A model generated the notes under the pieces. The model made no database searches and had not been told where the DNA came from. It saw only the letters and a program-made list of their open reading frames with translations. Source: Pseudoduganella flava (GTDB taxonomy: Bacteria > Pseudomonadota > Gammaproteobacteria > Burkholderiales > Burkholderiaceae_D). Taken from it: a DNA stretch of 64,000 nucleotides. The DNA lies in NCBI RefSeq assembly GCF_007830495.1, contig NZ_VLKW01000011.1, forward strand, positions 124,001 through 188,000, in the 5' to 3' direction. Position numbers and translations under genes: made by a program. Shown piece after piece: positions 9,194 to 17,365 of the stretch (position 1 is the stretch's first letter; each line of letters begins with the position of its first letter).

Positions 9194-10213
9194 ATGCCAT
9201 CGTCCATCCTGTCTCGTTCGCTGATTGGCCTTGCCCTGTGCGGCGCCCTGGCCGCCGCCACCGTCGCGCAGGTGCATGCCGCCGCGCCGTTCGCCGCCGC
9301 GCAGGCGCCCGGCTGGTACCGCATCGCCGTCGGCCGCTATGAAGTCACCGCGCTGCTCGACGGTACCCATCCATTCCCCGCCCACGACGTGCTGACGCGC
9401 GGTCCGGCGAGTCTCGACACGACCGATCCGGGCCTGACGGACCGGCTGCTGGCCGCGTCGTATCTGAAGGCGCCGGTGGAAGGCTCGATCAATGCGTTCC
9501 TCGTCAATACGGGCAAGAAGCTGATCTTGATCGACAGCGGCGCCGGCGCCCTGTACGGCGCCGACGGCGGCCACCTGCTGGGCAACTTACGCGCGGCTGG
9601 TTACACGCCCGAGCAGGTGGACGAAGTACTGCTGACCCACCTGCACGCCGACCACGTGGGCGGCGTCGCGCTGGGCACCGCCGCCGCGTTCCCGAACGCA
9701 CTGGTGCGCGTGAACCGGCGCGATGCCGTCTATTGGCTGAGCAGTACAGAACGGGCACAGGCCCCGGCCTTTCTGCGCGGGATGTTCGACGGCGCGCAGG
9801 CGTCACTGAAGCCATATCTGGACACTGGGCGTTTCAAGCCTTTCGATAGGGAAGGGCAGCTGGAAGAAGGCATCGCCGCGGCGCCGTCGCCCGGGCATAC
9901 GCCGGGGCACACCACCTACCTCGTCGAAAGCGACGGCGAGCGGCTGCGCGTGTGGGGCGACACGGTGCACGTGGCGGCCGTGCAGTTTGCCGATCCCGGC
10001 GTGACCGTCAAATACGACAGCGATGCAGGGGAGGCGGCGGAGCATCGGCGCGCATTGTTTGCCGACATGGCGCAGCGTGGCGATTGCGTGGCGGCGGCGC
10101 ACGTCGCGTTTCCCGGGCTGGGGCATGTGCGCCAGGGACCGGATGGGTATCGCTGGGTGCCGGTGAATTATGTGAGCAGGGAAGGGGCCCCGCACGTTTG
10201 CGGCCGCGGCTGA
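9194..10213 (+). CDS. Secreted metallo-beta-lactamase-fold hydrolase
   Basis: A 339-residue protein with a Sec signal peptide (hydrophobic core about residues 8-25, cleavage near VHAAAP). The MBL-fold zinc motif is complete: THLHADHVGG, a later His in SPGHTPGHT, the Asp in WGDTVH, and a C-terminal His in FPGLGH. Overall length and spacing resemble periplasmic MBL-fold proteins related to AHL-lactonases and broad lactonases, but the substrate is not evident. The ATG at 9194 is chosen for GGAG at 9185-9188. It is divergent from the hydrolase gene and convergent with the membrane-protein gene that follows. Confidence 0.88.
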   Translation: MPSSILSRSLIGLALCGALAAATVAQVHAAAPFAAAQAPGWYRIAVGRYEVTALLDGTHPFPAHDVLTRGPASLDTTDPGLTDRLLAASYLKAPVEGSINAFLVNTGKKLILIDSGAGALYGADGGHLLGNLRAAGYTPEQVDEVLLTHLHADHVGGVALGTAAAFPNALVRVNRRDAVYWLSSTERAQAPAFLRGMFDGAQASLKPYLDTGRFKPFDREGQLEEGIAAAPSPGHTPGHTTYLVESDGERLRVWGDTVHVAAVQFADPGVTVKYDSDAGEAAEHRRALFADMAQRGDCVAAAHVAFPGLGHVRQGPDGYRWVPVNYVSREGAPHVCGRG

Positions 10214-10216
10214 TAT

Positions 10217-10233
10217 CGGGGCGAGCCGCCCCG
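10217..10233. terminator. GC-rich hairpin between convergent genes
   Basis: CGGGGC pairs with GCCCCG across a five-base loop in the 33 bases between two convergent genes. There is no T-tract, so it is at most a weak or factor-assisted terminator usable from both sides. Confidence 0.3.
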
Positions 10234-10246
10234 TCAGGTTGACTTC

Positions 10247-11482
10247 TCAGGCATGCGGCGTGGGGAGTCCGTCAAGCGGCGCTGCCGCTGCGGAGGCCCG
10301 GTTCGGTATCACGCGCGCCGTCATCGCCTGGATCCGGCAGCACAGCAGCGCAACGGTCACGGGAATGAAGGCGTCGAATTGCCGGGCCTCGTTCAGCTGG
10401 CCAACCACGAAGGTCATCAGCAGCAGGCAAGGCAGGATGATCGTCACCCTGCGCAGCATGGCCGATGCCTGGGACCAGCCGGTCAGCGCGATCGCGTACC
10501 AGATCAGCAGCGGCCCCAGGCTGGCCACGACCCTTGCCGGAGTGTGCAGCAGCATCGCCACGTTCTTCGCCAGCTTGCCGCCTTCCCAGGCCGCGTGCGT
10601 GGGAAGGAAGTAAAACAACGACCAGCGGACGAGCACATACAGCACCAACTGCGCCGCCAGCAATGCGGCCAGCTTCGGCAGCGGCATCCGCCGCCGCAAT
10701 CCGAAGAGGCTGGCGACGACGAGGAACAGCGTGATCTCGTGGTTGTACGTGCCGACCGCGAACACGGCGAGATAGAGGGCGAACCTGGCGTGGAACAGCA
10801 GATACAACGCCGCGGCATAGACGGCGATGATGCCGACGTCGTAGAACGTGTAATAGCTGACGGTCGGCGCCCATATGGCCAGCGCGAGGAATTGCGCCGT
10901 GAACGCCAGGTCGCGCCGGATGAACAGTGTGGCGAACAGGCGCACGGCGATCAGTGCCAGCGCGAGGGCGACCACTTGGGTGGCGAGATAGGCGGTCAGG
11001 ATGGTGGTGCCCGGCGCCGCCCACAGGAGCACGTGTGCGAGCCAGAGGAACAGCACGCGATGCTGGAAAGGCGGCGCACCGGTCCAGCCGAGCATTTGGT
11101 CGAGGCGGTACCAGTCGCCTTCGTAGCCATACAGGCTGAGGAACGCGTAGCCGATTGCCAGGTAGAGCGCTCCCAGCGCCCAGTCGAGCACGGTAACCGT
11201 TGCGGCGGGTTGCCTCAGACGGCCAAGCTGCACGAGCAAGGTGCAACAACCGGCCAATATCACCATGCCCCACGCGGCCACAAACCGGTCGGTTTTTTGC
11301 AAATAGAATTCGAGCGGGTGAGCGCCGCCAAATACGCCCCGCAGTGCCGGCGCCAATTCGCCCGCATACAGCGCACCGATGAGCTGGTGGCCAAACGCCA
11401 TGTAAGCGCCGAGCATCGCGCAGAAAAGCAGCGCCGTCAGTAATGTTGCTTTGGACAGCCGCGAGATGGGAGTCGTATGCAT
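10247..11482 (-). CDS. Polytopic membrane protein of unknown function
   Basis: A 411-residue integral membrane protein with about ten hydrophobic helices. An N-terminal helix is followed by a large loop, then closely spaced helices. Features seen include YEGDWYRLDQML and FQHRVLFLWLAH in the early loops and GTYNHEITLFLV in the middle. The general plan resembles GT-C-fold or DUF2029-type membrane glycosyltransferases, but I could not find a decisive motif, so this is a guess. The ATG at 11482 has AAGGAG five bases upstream. It stands alone, convergent with the MBL-fold gene. The C-terminal tail is hydrophilic and alanine-rich. Confidence 0.7.
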   Translation of the reverse strand: MHTTPISRLSKATLLTALLFCAMLGAYMAFGHQLIGALYAGELAPALRGVFGGAHPLEFYLQKTDRFVAAWGMVILAGCCTLLVQLGRLRQPAATVTVLDWALGALYLAIGYAFLSLYGYEGDWYRLDQMLGWTGAPPFQHRVLFLWLAHVLLWAAPGTTILTAYLATQVVALALALIAVRLFATLFIRRDLAFTAQFLALAIWAPTVSYYTFYDVGIIAVYAAALYLLFHARFALYLAVFAVGTYNHEITLFLVVASLFGLRRRMPLPKLAALLAAQLVLYVLVRWSLFYFLPTHAAWEGGKLAKNVAMLLHTPARVVASLGPLLIWYAIALTGWSQASAMLRRVTIILPCLLLMTFVVGQLNEARQFDAFIPVTVALLCCRIQAMTARVIPNRASAAAAPLDGLPTPHA

Positions 11483-12022
11483 GAAAGCTCCTTGGGGTGG
11501 TTCGTGGAGGCCTTGCTGGGTGTGTATCCGGCGCCGTTGAGTGCGGCTGTTTCTATCGATGCGATCGGAGAGGGTGCAGAGTTCGCTGGAGAGGCCCTTG
11601 ACGTGCACGGAAGGCATCGTCGGGTGACGCAAGGCGCTACCAAGCACCATCAGCCACTATCGTGCACCATGGCTTTTACGATATTGCAGGGTTTGAAGAA
11701 GACGTTAGCACAGCAGTATCAAATGAAATTGATTGCGGTCACGCTCACAAGAAGTAGGCCCGGGAGACGGTGCCGTTGGCCGTGATCGGCGTGGCGGGCA
11801 GGGCGGTCAGACGCGCAACGCCAATCAGCCAATTGGCGCCGTTGCCGTCGCTGAAGGTGGATGTGCGTTACAGGTGCGGTGAGGGCCACGTGATGCCGCG
11901 CGCGGCCAGGAAGTCGTCCGTATTCTGCAGCGTCAAGTTGCCGTTGAAGACGTATCCCAGTGTGGCGGCTGCCATTTGTGATAGCATTATGTAAAGTTTT
12001 TCGCTCACTCATGGAGGATTTG
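11483..12022. other. 540-base gap with a coding-like relic
   Basis: This stretch between the membrane-protein gene and the DUF3060 gene has no intact gene. The half next to the membrane-protein gene (11483-11740) shows nothing recognisable apart from that gene's leader. The remainder holds the decayed reading frame listed separately. The DUF3060 ribosome site is at its right end. Confidence 0.5.
11745..11987 (-). pseudogene. Decayed coding relic with an in-frame stop
   Basis: Read on the minus strand from an ATG at 11987, one frame of 81 codons has protein-like composition and ends with TGA at 11745. It is interrupted by TAA at codon 40 (11868-11870). The pieces on either side (including LGYVFNGNLTLQNTDDFL before the stop and GNGANWLIGVARLTALP after it) read like two parts of one ordinary soluble protein. 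No ribosome site is evident. I do not recognise the parent family. It could be chance, but the frame continues smoothly through the stop. Confidence 0.3.
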
Positions 12023-12403
12023 ATGGCTAAGCGTCTTCCTGCTCGACCATTTTTGCTGCTGATGCTTGTTCTGGGCACAGCCCAAGGTGAAACCCGGGCC
12101 GAGGGCGTCGGGCCAATTTCGGTAGACGCAAAAACCATTTCGGTAGGCGGCAATGGCTATCATCGTTCGTTTCCCTGCAACGGACGCAAGCTCATCGTTG
12201 AAGGCAGCGATCACGTCATCACCACTTCCGGGGTCTGCTCCGATGTTGAAATCACAGGGGCGAAAAATCAGGTCGATGTCGCGATTGCTCCACAAGGCAC
12301 CCTTGACGTGGCGGGAACGCTGCATGTCGTGAGATGGAAATCGTCTGGCGAACCAAAACAGGAGATCAGCGGGATCGATAACAAGGTTACCCGCGTCCGA
12401 TAA
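12023..12403 (+). CDS. Secreted DUF3060-like protein
   Basis: A 126-residue exported protein with a signal peptide (hydrophobic residues about 9-20, cleavage probably near GETRAEG). The mature part has short beta-strand repeats with the pattern of DUF3060 proteins: FPCNGRKLIVEGSDHVIT, then GVCSDVEITGAKNQVDV, then GIDNKVTRV. Two Cys residues, one in each of the first two repeats, could form a disulfide. The function of DUF3060 is unknown. The ATG at 12023 is preferred because GGAGG lies at 12013-12017; an ATG at 12011 is the alternative. Base composition is less GC-rich than its neighbours. Confidence 0.7.
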   Translation: MAKRLPARPFLLLMLVLGTAQGETRAEGVGPISVDAKTISVGGNGYHRSFPCNGRKLIVEGSDHVITTSGVCSDVEITGAKNQVDVAIAPQGTLDVAGTLHVVRWKSSGEPKQEISGIDNKVTRVR

Positions 12404-12630
12404 GCCGGGGAAAGCGCTGCAGCTTTCGCAACACGGCGCGGCAATGGCCTGTTCAGGGGAACGAAGGATCAAGCACGATTGGCAGCGGCGGCGGATTCCG
12501 CGCACGCCATGAGCCGACTTGCACACGGCACGCTGTCCTACAGCCCACTGCTGAGCCGGATGCCAGAATGATGTTGTCATCAACGCCACGGGCTCGCACG
12601 TTGGACGTGCACGAGACCAGGGAGACCATC

Positions 12631-13071
12631 ATGCAACTGAAACTGATCGTTATCGCCGCCGCGCTCACGCTGGCGGGCACCGCTTCGGCGCAGAGCCACT
12701 CGGTGACGAATATGGGCAACCCGCCGCAGACGCAGGCCGACACGAAGGCCGGTACCGAGGCCACGCCCGGCCGTACCGCGACCGCGCATCGCAACACGAA
12801 CAAGCAGAAGGACAGCAACGCGGGTCACAAGCCTTCGAAGGACAAGTCGGCGCAGCACAAGCCGTCGAAGGACAAACTGGAAACCAGCGGCAGCTCGGAG
12901 ACGGGTGAACGGGTCAGCGCAGGCTCCAGCGCGACGGCGACGACCGGCATGGGCGCCGGCAACGGCGACCGCGGTGCCGAGGGTGCGATGGAAATCAAGC
13001 CATCCGAGGATTACGTGAATCCGTCCGAACGGCACGCGCTCGATCACGCGCCGAAGAGCGGCAAGAAGTAA
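12631..13071 (+). CDS. Secreted low-complexity hydrophilic protein with KPSKDK repeats
   Basis: A 146-residue protein with a clear signal peptide (ASA-QS cleavage near residue 21). The mature part is strongly hydrophilic, rich in Lys, Ser, Thr, Gly and His, and probably disordered. Two near-identical copies of HKPSKDK lie near residues 68-84, followed by a Ser/Gly/Thr-rich tract and an acidic then basic tail ending in GKK. GGGAG lies just upstream of the ATG at 12631. I do not recognise a family. The composition suggests a periplasmic or surface protein, perhaps stress-related; this is only inference. Confidence 0.65.
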   Translation: MQLKLIVIAAALTLAGTASAQSHSVTNMGNPPQTQADTKAGTEATPGRTATAHRNTNKQKDSNAGHKPSKDKSAQHKPSKDKLETSGSSETGERVSAGSSATATTGMGAGNGDRGAEGAMEIKPSEDYVNPSERHALDHAPKSGKK

Positions 13072-13150
13072 GGCCGGCCGCCGCGCCGGCTGCGAGATCG
13101 GGCGGCCGGAGCGTGTGATACGATCGAGCACGTCGTTCACACCGCACGCC

Positions 13151-13906
13151 ATGCCACCGATCACAAAACCCATCGATACGCCGTCGGCTCATCCGCGCCC
13201 GGCCGTCACCGGCGCCGCCGGCGCTTACCGCGTCGACGGCGCGGCGGTGCCGCCGGCCAGCGCGGCGCGGCCCGACGTGCAGATCTCCGCCATCGGCGCG
13301 CGGCTCGGCAAGGCCGAGGGCGCGCAGGCCGGGACGCTGTCCGGCGACCAAGTGCGCGCCAACATCGACACGATCAATTACCCGCTGACGCCGGAAAACA
13401 AGGCGCGCATGGCGCAACAGGTGCCGCAACCTGCCGATGCCGCGGCACTGGCCTCGGCCGCCGCGGCCAATGCCTACGTCGACAACCTGGGCGGCCCCAA
13501 TCCGTTCGCCGGCTTGTCCCGCGAACAGCTGTGGACCGTCGCCAACGACGACAGCGGCACGTTCACGACCAACGAGCGCTATGCCGCCTACCGCCAAGCC
13601 TACGACGAGGAACAGGCGTGGCGTACGAAGGCGGTCGCGGACGCGATGCGCGAGTATCACGAGACGGGCAAGCTGACGGATTTCTTCAAGTCGGCGCTGG
13701 CGCACTTCGACACGTTGCCGGCCGCCGAGCAGGCGCTGTATCCAAGCGATTACGCGGCGGACCTGGGCGGGAAGATCGCGCTTGATTTCAACTACTACAC
13801 GCATCGGCCGCACGGCGAGCCGGGCGCCGCGGCGGGTTCGATCGCCGCGCTGCACGGCAACGACGACGGCGTCAAGGGGATGCTGGGATTGCCGGACGTC
13901 TTCTGA
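13151..13906 (+). CDS. Hypothetical soluble protein
   Basis: A 251-residue protein without signal peptide or membrane helix. The first 45 residues are Pro/Ala-rich and probably disordered. The rest is predicted mostly helical, with features such as NIDTINYPLTPENKARM, GLSREQLWTVANDDSGTFT and ERYAAYRQAYDEEQAWR. The middle segment resembles a helical calcium-loop-like DDSGTFTTNE element, but this is not a full EF-hand. I do not recognise the family. The ATG at 13151 is chosen over a longer frame because the segment before it does not look coding. It ends 38 bases before selC, which is on the other strand. Confidence 0.65.
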   Translation: MPPITKPIDTPSAHPRPAVTGAAGAYRVDGAAVPPASAARPDVQISAIGARLGKAEGAQAGTLSGDQVRANIDTINYPLTPENKARMAQQVPQPADAAALASAAAANAYVDNLGGPNPFAGLSREQLWTVANDDSGTFTTNERYAAYRQAYDEEQAWRTKAVADAMREYHETGKLTDFFKSALAHFDTLPAAEQALYPSDYAADLGGKIALDFNYYTHRPHGEPGAAAGSIAALHGNDDGVKGMLGLPDVF

Positions 13907-13943
13907 CGGCGGGTGGCACCGTATCGCGCGTAGGCGGGGGAAT

Positions 13944-14039
13944 TGGCGGAAGGCAGAAAGAGTCGAACTTACAGAGGAACGGCTGACGCCCCTCACCGGG
14001 TTTGAAGCCCGGCCCCATCACCGGATGAGAATGCCTTCC
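13944..14039 (-). tRNA. selC: tRNA-Sec (selenocysteine), anticodon UCA
   Basis: On the minus strand a 96-base tRNA runs from GGAAGGCA to an encoded CCA. The hallmarks of tRNA-Sec are present: an eight-pair acceptor stem (GGAAGGCA with TGCCTTCC), a six-pair D stem (CTCATC with GATGGG) and an anticodon stem CCGGG/CCCGG. The seven-base loop carries TCA (14003-14005). A long variable arm contains GAGG...CCTC and GGC-GTCA-GCC, and the T loop is TTCGACT. The T stem GTAAG/CTTTC has one T-T mismatch. It lies 15 bases downstream of the selB stop on the same strand, so it is probably transcribed with selA-selB. It delivers Sec to the UGA of fdnG. Confidence 0.95.
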
Positions 14040-14054
14040 AGAGTAGATGAACCG

Positions 14055-15956
14055 TCATCCAGCGGCAGGAACATAAGCGGGCCAACTCGCGTTGGGGCGG
14101 ACCAGGTGGCTGTTGCGGACGCGCCGAGTATAGCCGACGCGGTCGAAAAACTCCAGGATCTGGATGGCGCGCTTGCGGCCCAGGCCTGTCGCATCGCGGA
14201 ACGACGCCGCTTGCGTATCGGGCAGCTTGGCGACGATGCCGGCCATCTCGGCCAGCGGGCCCGGATGATAGAACAGGTCCGGCACCACCTGCGACAACTG
14301 GCCCGCGCGCGCCAGCTTGCGCAACAGGCGGCGCACTTCTTCCTCCTGCACGCGGTGCTCCCTGGCCAGGTCGCGCACCCACGGCGGATCGAAGCGGCCT
14401 TGTTCCAGCGCGGCCAGCAGCGGGGCGGCCAGCGCCTGTTCCTCGGCCGTCAGCTCGACGCTATGGCCCGGCAGGTGCAGGCTGTGGCCGCGCTGCGCGA
14501 GCGTGCCGTTGGCGAGCATGCGCGCGACGAGCGCCGACCACAGGCCATCCTCGGCATCCGGCTGCGCCATCCGCTTCAGGCGCCACAGCTCGGGGCCGGC
14601 GTCGTCCGGGTGCTTTGCATGGAAGCCGGTGAGCGCATCCAGCACCGATTGCTCCAGCGCGGCCAGTGCGCCCTCCATGATCCACAGTTCCTCGCCACCG
14701 GCCAGCGGCAGGCGCAGGCAGCCCGGGGGCAGGGGCACCGCATCGGGCGGCAATTGCGTCAGGCGCACCAGCGTGGCAGCGCGCACGCCCAGCGGGCTTT
14801 GCGCCAGCAATGCCGACACGTCGCCGCCGTCGACGTACGCCTGCAGCGCGGCCAGCCATGCCAGGCGCGCCGGGCTGCGGCGCTTGCGCGCGGCGCCGAA
14901 CGGATCGAGCACAGTGCCGCCGCCAATCGTCTGCGTCGCCTGCGCATTGCGCACGACGAAGCGGTCGCCCGGCACCGCGTGCACGGGCGCGTCGAACACG
15001 AGCTGCACGCGGCCGGGCTGGCCGGGATGCAGCGTATCGCCATCGAGCGGGACCACGTGCGCCGTGTGGTGCGCGGCGCCCAGGTGCACGTGCACGGGCG
15101 ACCATGCCTTCAACGTGCCGGTGGCCAGCGACAGCATCGCATCGACCCGTTCGGAACAGGCGGCAAGGGCGGGCGCGACGACCCACGTGCCCCGTTCGAT
15201 GTCTTCCTTGGCCACGCCGGCCAGGTTCAACGCGAGGCGCTGGCCGCCAACGCCTTCGCCGGCGCTGCGGTTCTGCGCATGGATGCCGCGCACGCGGGCC
15301 TGCTGGCCGCCGGGAGCCAGCACCAGCGTGTCGCCGATGGCCACGCGGCCGGCCAACGCCGTGCCGGTGACGACCGTGCCCTGGCCGGCCAGCGTGAACA
15401 CGCGGTCGACGCCGAGGCGGAACAGCCGTCGGTCGGCACGCGCGGGCAGCGCCGCCGCCACGTCGGACAGGTGGGCCAGCAGAGACGCGACGCCGGGATC
15501 GCCCGGGTTGGTGGCCGCCGTGCGGAATACGGCAGCGCCGGCCAGCGGTGTCGTCGCCAGCAATGCGGCGATGTCCTCTTCGACCTGGGCGATGCGGGCG
15601 GCGTCGGCGCGGTCGATTTTGGTCAGCGCCACGGCGCCGCGCCGCACGCCCAGCAGCTGCAGGATCGCCAGGTGCTCGACGGTCTGCGGCATGATGCCGT
15701 CGTCTGCCGCGATCACCAGCAGCGCGTAGTCGATGCCGGTGACGCCGGACGCCATCGTGCGGATGAATTTCTCGTGGCCGGGCACGTCGATCACGCCCAG
15801 CACGTCGCCGCTCGCCAGCGGCGTGTAGGCGTAGCCCAGTTCGATCGAGATGCCGCGCGCCTTTTCCTCTTTCAGGCGGTCGGTGTCGACGCCCGTCAGC
15901 GCGCGCGTCAGCGTGGTCTTGCCATGGTCGATGTGGCCGGCGGTACCGACGATCAT
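14055..15956 (-). CDS. selB: Selenocysteine-specific elongation factor SelB
   Basis: A 633-residue GTPase that carries Sec-tRNA to the ribosome at UGA codons marked by a SECIS hairpin. The N-terminal G domain has GHIDHGKTTL (residues 7-16), DVPGHEKF and TKID. EF-Tu-like domains II and III follow (to about residue 375). The C-terminal third holds the winged-helix repeats that bind SECIS RNA, including RKRAIQILEFFDRVGYTRR near the end. The length is normal for bacterial SelB. Its ATG overlaps the selA stop (ATGA), showing translational coupling. selC follows after 15 bases. Confidence 0.97.
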   Translation of the reverse strand: MIVGTAGHIDHGKTTLTRALTGVDTDRLKEEKARGISIELGYAYTPLASGDVLGVIDVPGHEKFIRTMASGVTGIDYALLVIAADDGIMPQTVEHLAILQLLGVRRGAVALTKIDRADAARIAQVEEDIAALLATTPLAGAAVFRTAATNPGDPGVASLLAHLSDVAAALPARADRRLFRLGVDRVFTLAGQGTVVTGTALAGRVAIGDTLVLAPGGQQARVRGIHAQNRSAGEGVGGQRLALNLAGVAKEDIERGTWVVAPALAACSERVDAMLSLATGTLKAWSPVHVHLGAAHHTAHVVPLDGDTLHPGQPGRVQLVFDAPVHAVPGDRFVVRNAQATQTIGGGTVLDPFGAARKRRSPARLAWLAALQAYVDGGDVSALLAQSPLGVRAATLVRLTQLPPDAVPLPPGCLRLPLAGGEELWIMEGALAALEQSVLDALTGFHAKHPDDAGPELWRLKRMAQPDAEDGLWSALVARMLANGTLAQRGHSLHLPGHSVELTAEEQALAAPLLAALEQGRFDPPWVRDLAREHRVQEEEVRRLLRKLARAGQLSQVVPDLFYHPGPLAEMAGIVAKLPDTQAASFRDATGLGRKRAIQILEFFDRVGYTRRVRNSHLVRPNASWPAYVPAAG

Positions 15957-17365
15957 GCGGACGTGCTCTCCAGGTGGGCCAGCTGCGCAGCGAATTCGTC
16001 GGCATGCGCATCCTCGAGGCAGCGCAGGTCGAGCCAGAACGTGTCGTCGGCGATGCGGCCGATGACTGGCACCGGCAGCTGGCGCAGGCGCCGTTCCAGC
16101 ACGCCCAGCGGATTGCCACGCGTGCGCGCATCGGCGCGGACCGCGAGACCGTAGCTGGGCAACTGGTCGACGGGCAGGGCGCCGCTGCCGATCTGGCTCG
16201 ACATCGGCTCGGCGCTCACCGTGTAGCTGTCGCCCAGTGCCCGCTGCAGCAGCGGTTGCAGGCGTTCAGCCAGCGCGCGCATCGCCCAAGCGGGGCGCGT
16301 CAGCAGGCGCAAGGTCGTCAGGCGCTCGGTCAGCAGGTCCGGCGCGTGGTACAACGCGAGCACGGGTTCCAGCGCCGCCAACGTCAGCTTGCCGACGCGC
16401 AGAGCGCGCTTCAGCGGGTTTTTCTTGATCGCGGCGATCAGGTCCTTGCGGCCGGCGATGATGCCGCACTGCGGGCCGCCCAGCAGCTTGTCGCCGGAGA
16501 ACGTTACGAGGTCTGCCCCGCCTTCGATCGTTTCGCGCACGGTCGTCTCGTGCGGCAGGCCGTACTGCTCCAGGTTCACCAGGGTACCGCTGCCCAGGTC
16601 CACGGCGACGGGAATGCCGCGCTCACGCGCCAGCGGCACCAGTTCCGGCAACGTGACTTCCTTCGTGAAGCCCGTGATCGCGTAATTGCTGCAGTGGACC
16701 TTCATCAGCAGCGCCGTATTGTCGGCGATGCCTTCGGCGTAGTCCTTCAGGTGCGTGCGGTTGGTGGCGCCCACTTCGCGCAGCGTGGCGCCGGCGCGCG
16801 TCATCACGTCGGGAATGCGGAACGCGCCGCCGATTTCCACCAGCTCGCCGCGCGACACGATCACTTCCCGGCCGCTGGCCAGGGTGTTCAGCATCAGCAG
16901 CACGGCGGCCGCGTTGTTGTTGACGACCGTGACGGCTTCGGCGCCCGTCAGTTTCAACAGGTGCTCCTCGACGAGCGTATCGCGGTCGCCGCGCTTGCCC
17001 GTCTCCAGGTCCCATTCCAGGTTCATCGGCCAGCGTAGCGCGTCGGCCACGGCCTGCACGGCGACGTCGGGCAGCAGCGCGCGGCCCAGGTTCGTGTGCA
17101 GTACGGTACCGGTCAGGTTGAACAGGCGGCGCATCGTCGAGCGGTTGGCGGCCTTGAGGCTTGCGGTGAGGGCGGCCAGTACGGCTTCGTCGGAAGTATC
17201 GGCGGCCTCGCCGGCCAGCAACGCCGTGCGCAGGGACGCCAGCACGTCGCGCAGCGCGTTGACGGTCTGCTCGCGCCCGTATTCGGCCAGCAGCGGCGCG
17301 CACGCGGGCGCCGCCAGCAGCACGTGCACGGCCGGCAGGCGGAGGTTCGACGCCGGCTGCGTCAT
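15953..17365 (-). CDS. selA: L-seryl-tRNA(Sec) selenium transferase SelA
   Basis: A 470-residue PLP-dependent enzyme that converts Ser-tRNA(Sec) to Sec-tRNA(Sec) with selenophosphate. The PLP lysine is K293 in TFSGDKLLGGPQCG. Other family features are LFNLTGTVLHTNLGRALLP near residue 81 and the VVNNNAAAVLLML stretch. Full length for the family. The start overlaps the fdhE stop (ATGA) and the stop overlaps the selB start, so fdhE-selA-selB are one translationally coupled unit. SelD, which makes selenophosphate, is not in this window. Confidence 0.97.
   Translation of the reverse strand: MTQPASNLRLPAVHVLLAAPACAPLLAEYGREQTVNALRDVLASLRTALLAGEAADTSDEAVLAALTASLKAANRSTMRRLFNLTGTVLHTNLGRALLPDVAVQAVADALRWPMNLEWDLETGKRGDRDTLVEEHLLKLTGAEAVTVVNNNAAAVLLMLNTLASGREVIVSRGELVEIGGAFRIPDVMTRAGATLREVGATNRTHLKDYAEGIADNTALLMKVHCSNYAITGFTKEVTLPELVPLARERGIPVAVDLGSGTLVNLEQYGLPHETTVRETIEGGADLVTFSGDKLLGGPQCGIIAGRKDLIAAIKKNPLKRALRVGKLTLAALEPVLALYHAPDLLTERLTTLRLLTRPAWAMRALAERLQPLLQRALGDSYTVSAEPMSSQIGSGALPVDQLPSYGLAVRADARTRGNPLGVLERRLRQLPVPVIGRIADDTFWLDLRCLEDAHADEFAAQLAHLESTSA

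Noticed and set aside
13782..16154. A 790-codon plus-strand frame opposite selC and selB
   Set aside because: SelB is unambiguous on the other strand and the frame also runs through the tRNA-Sec gene.
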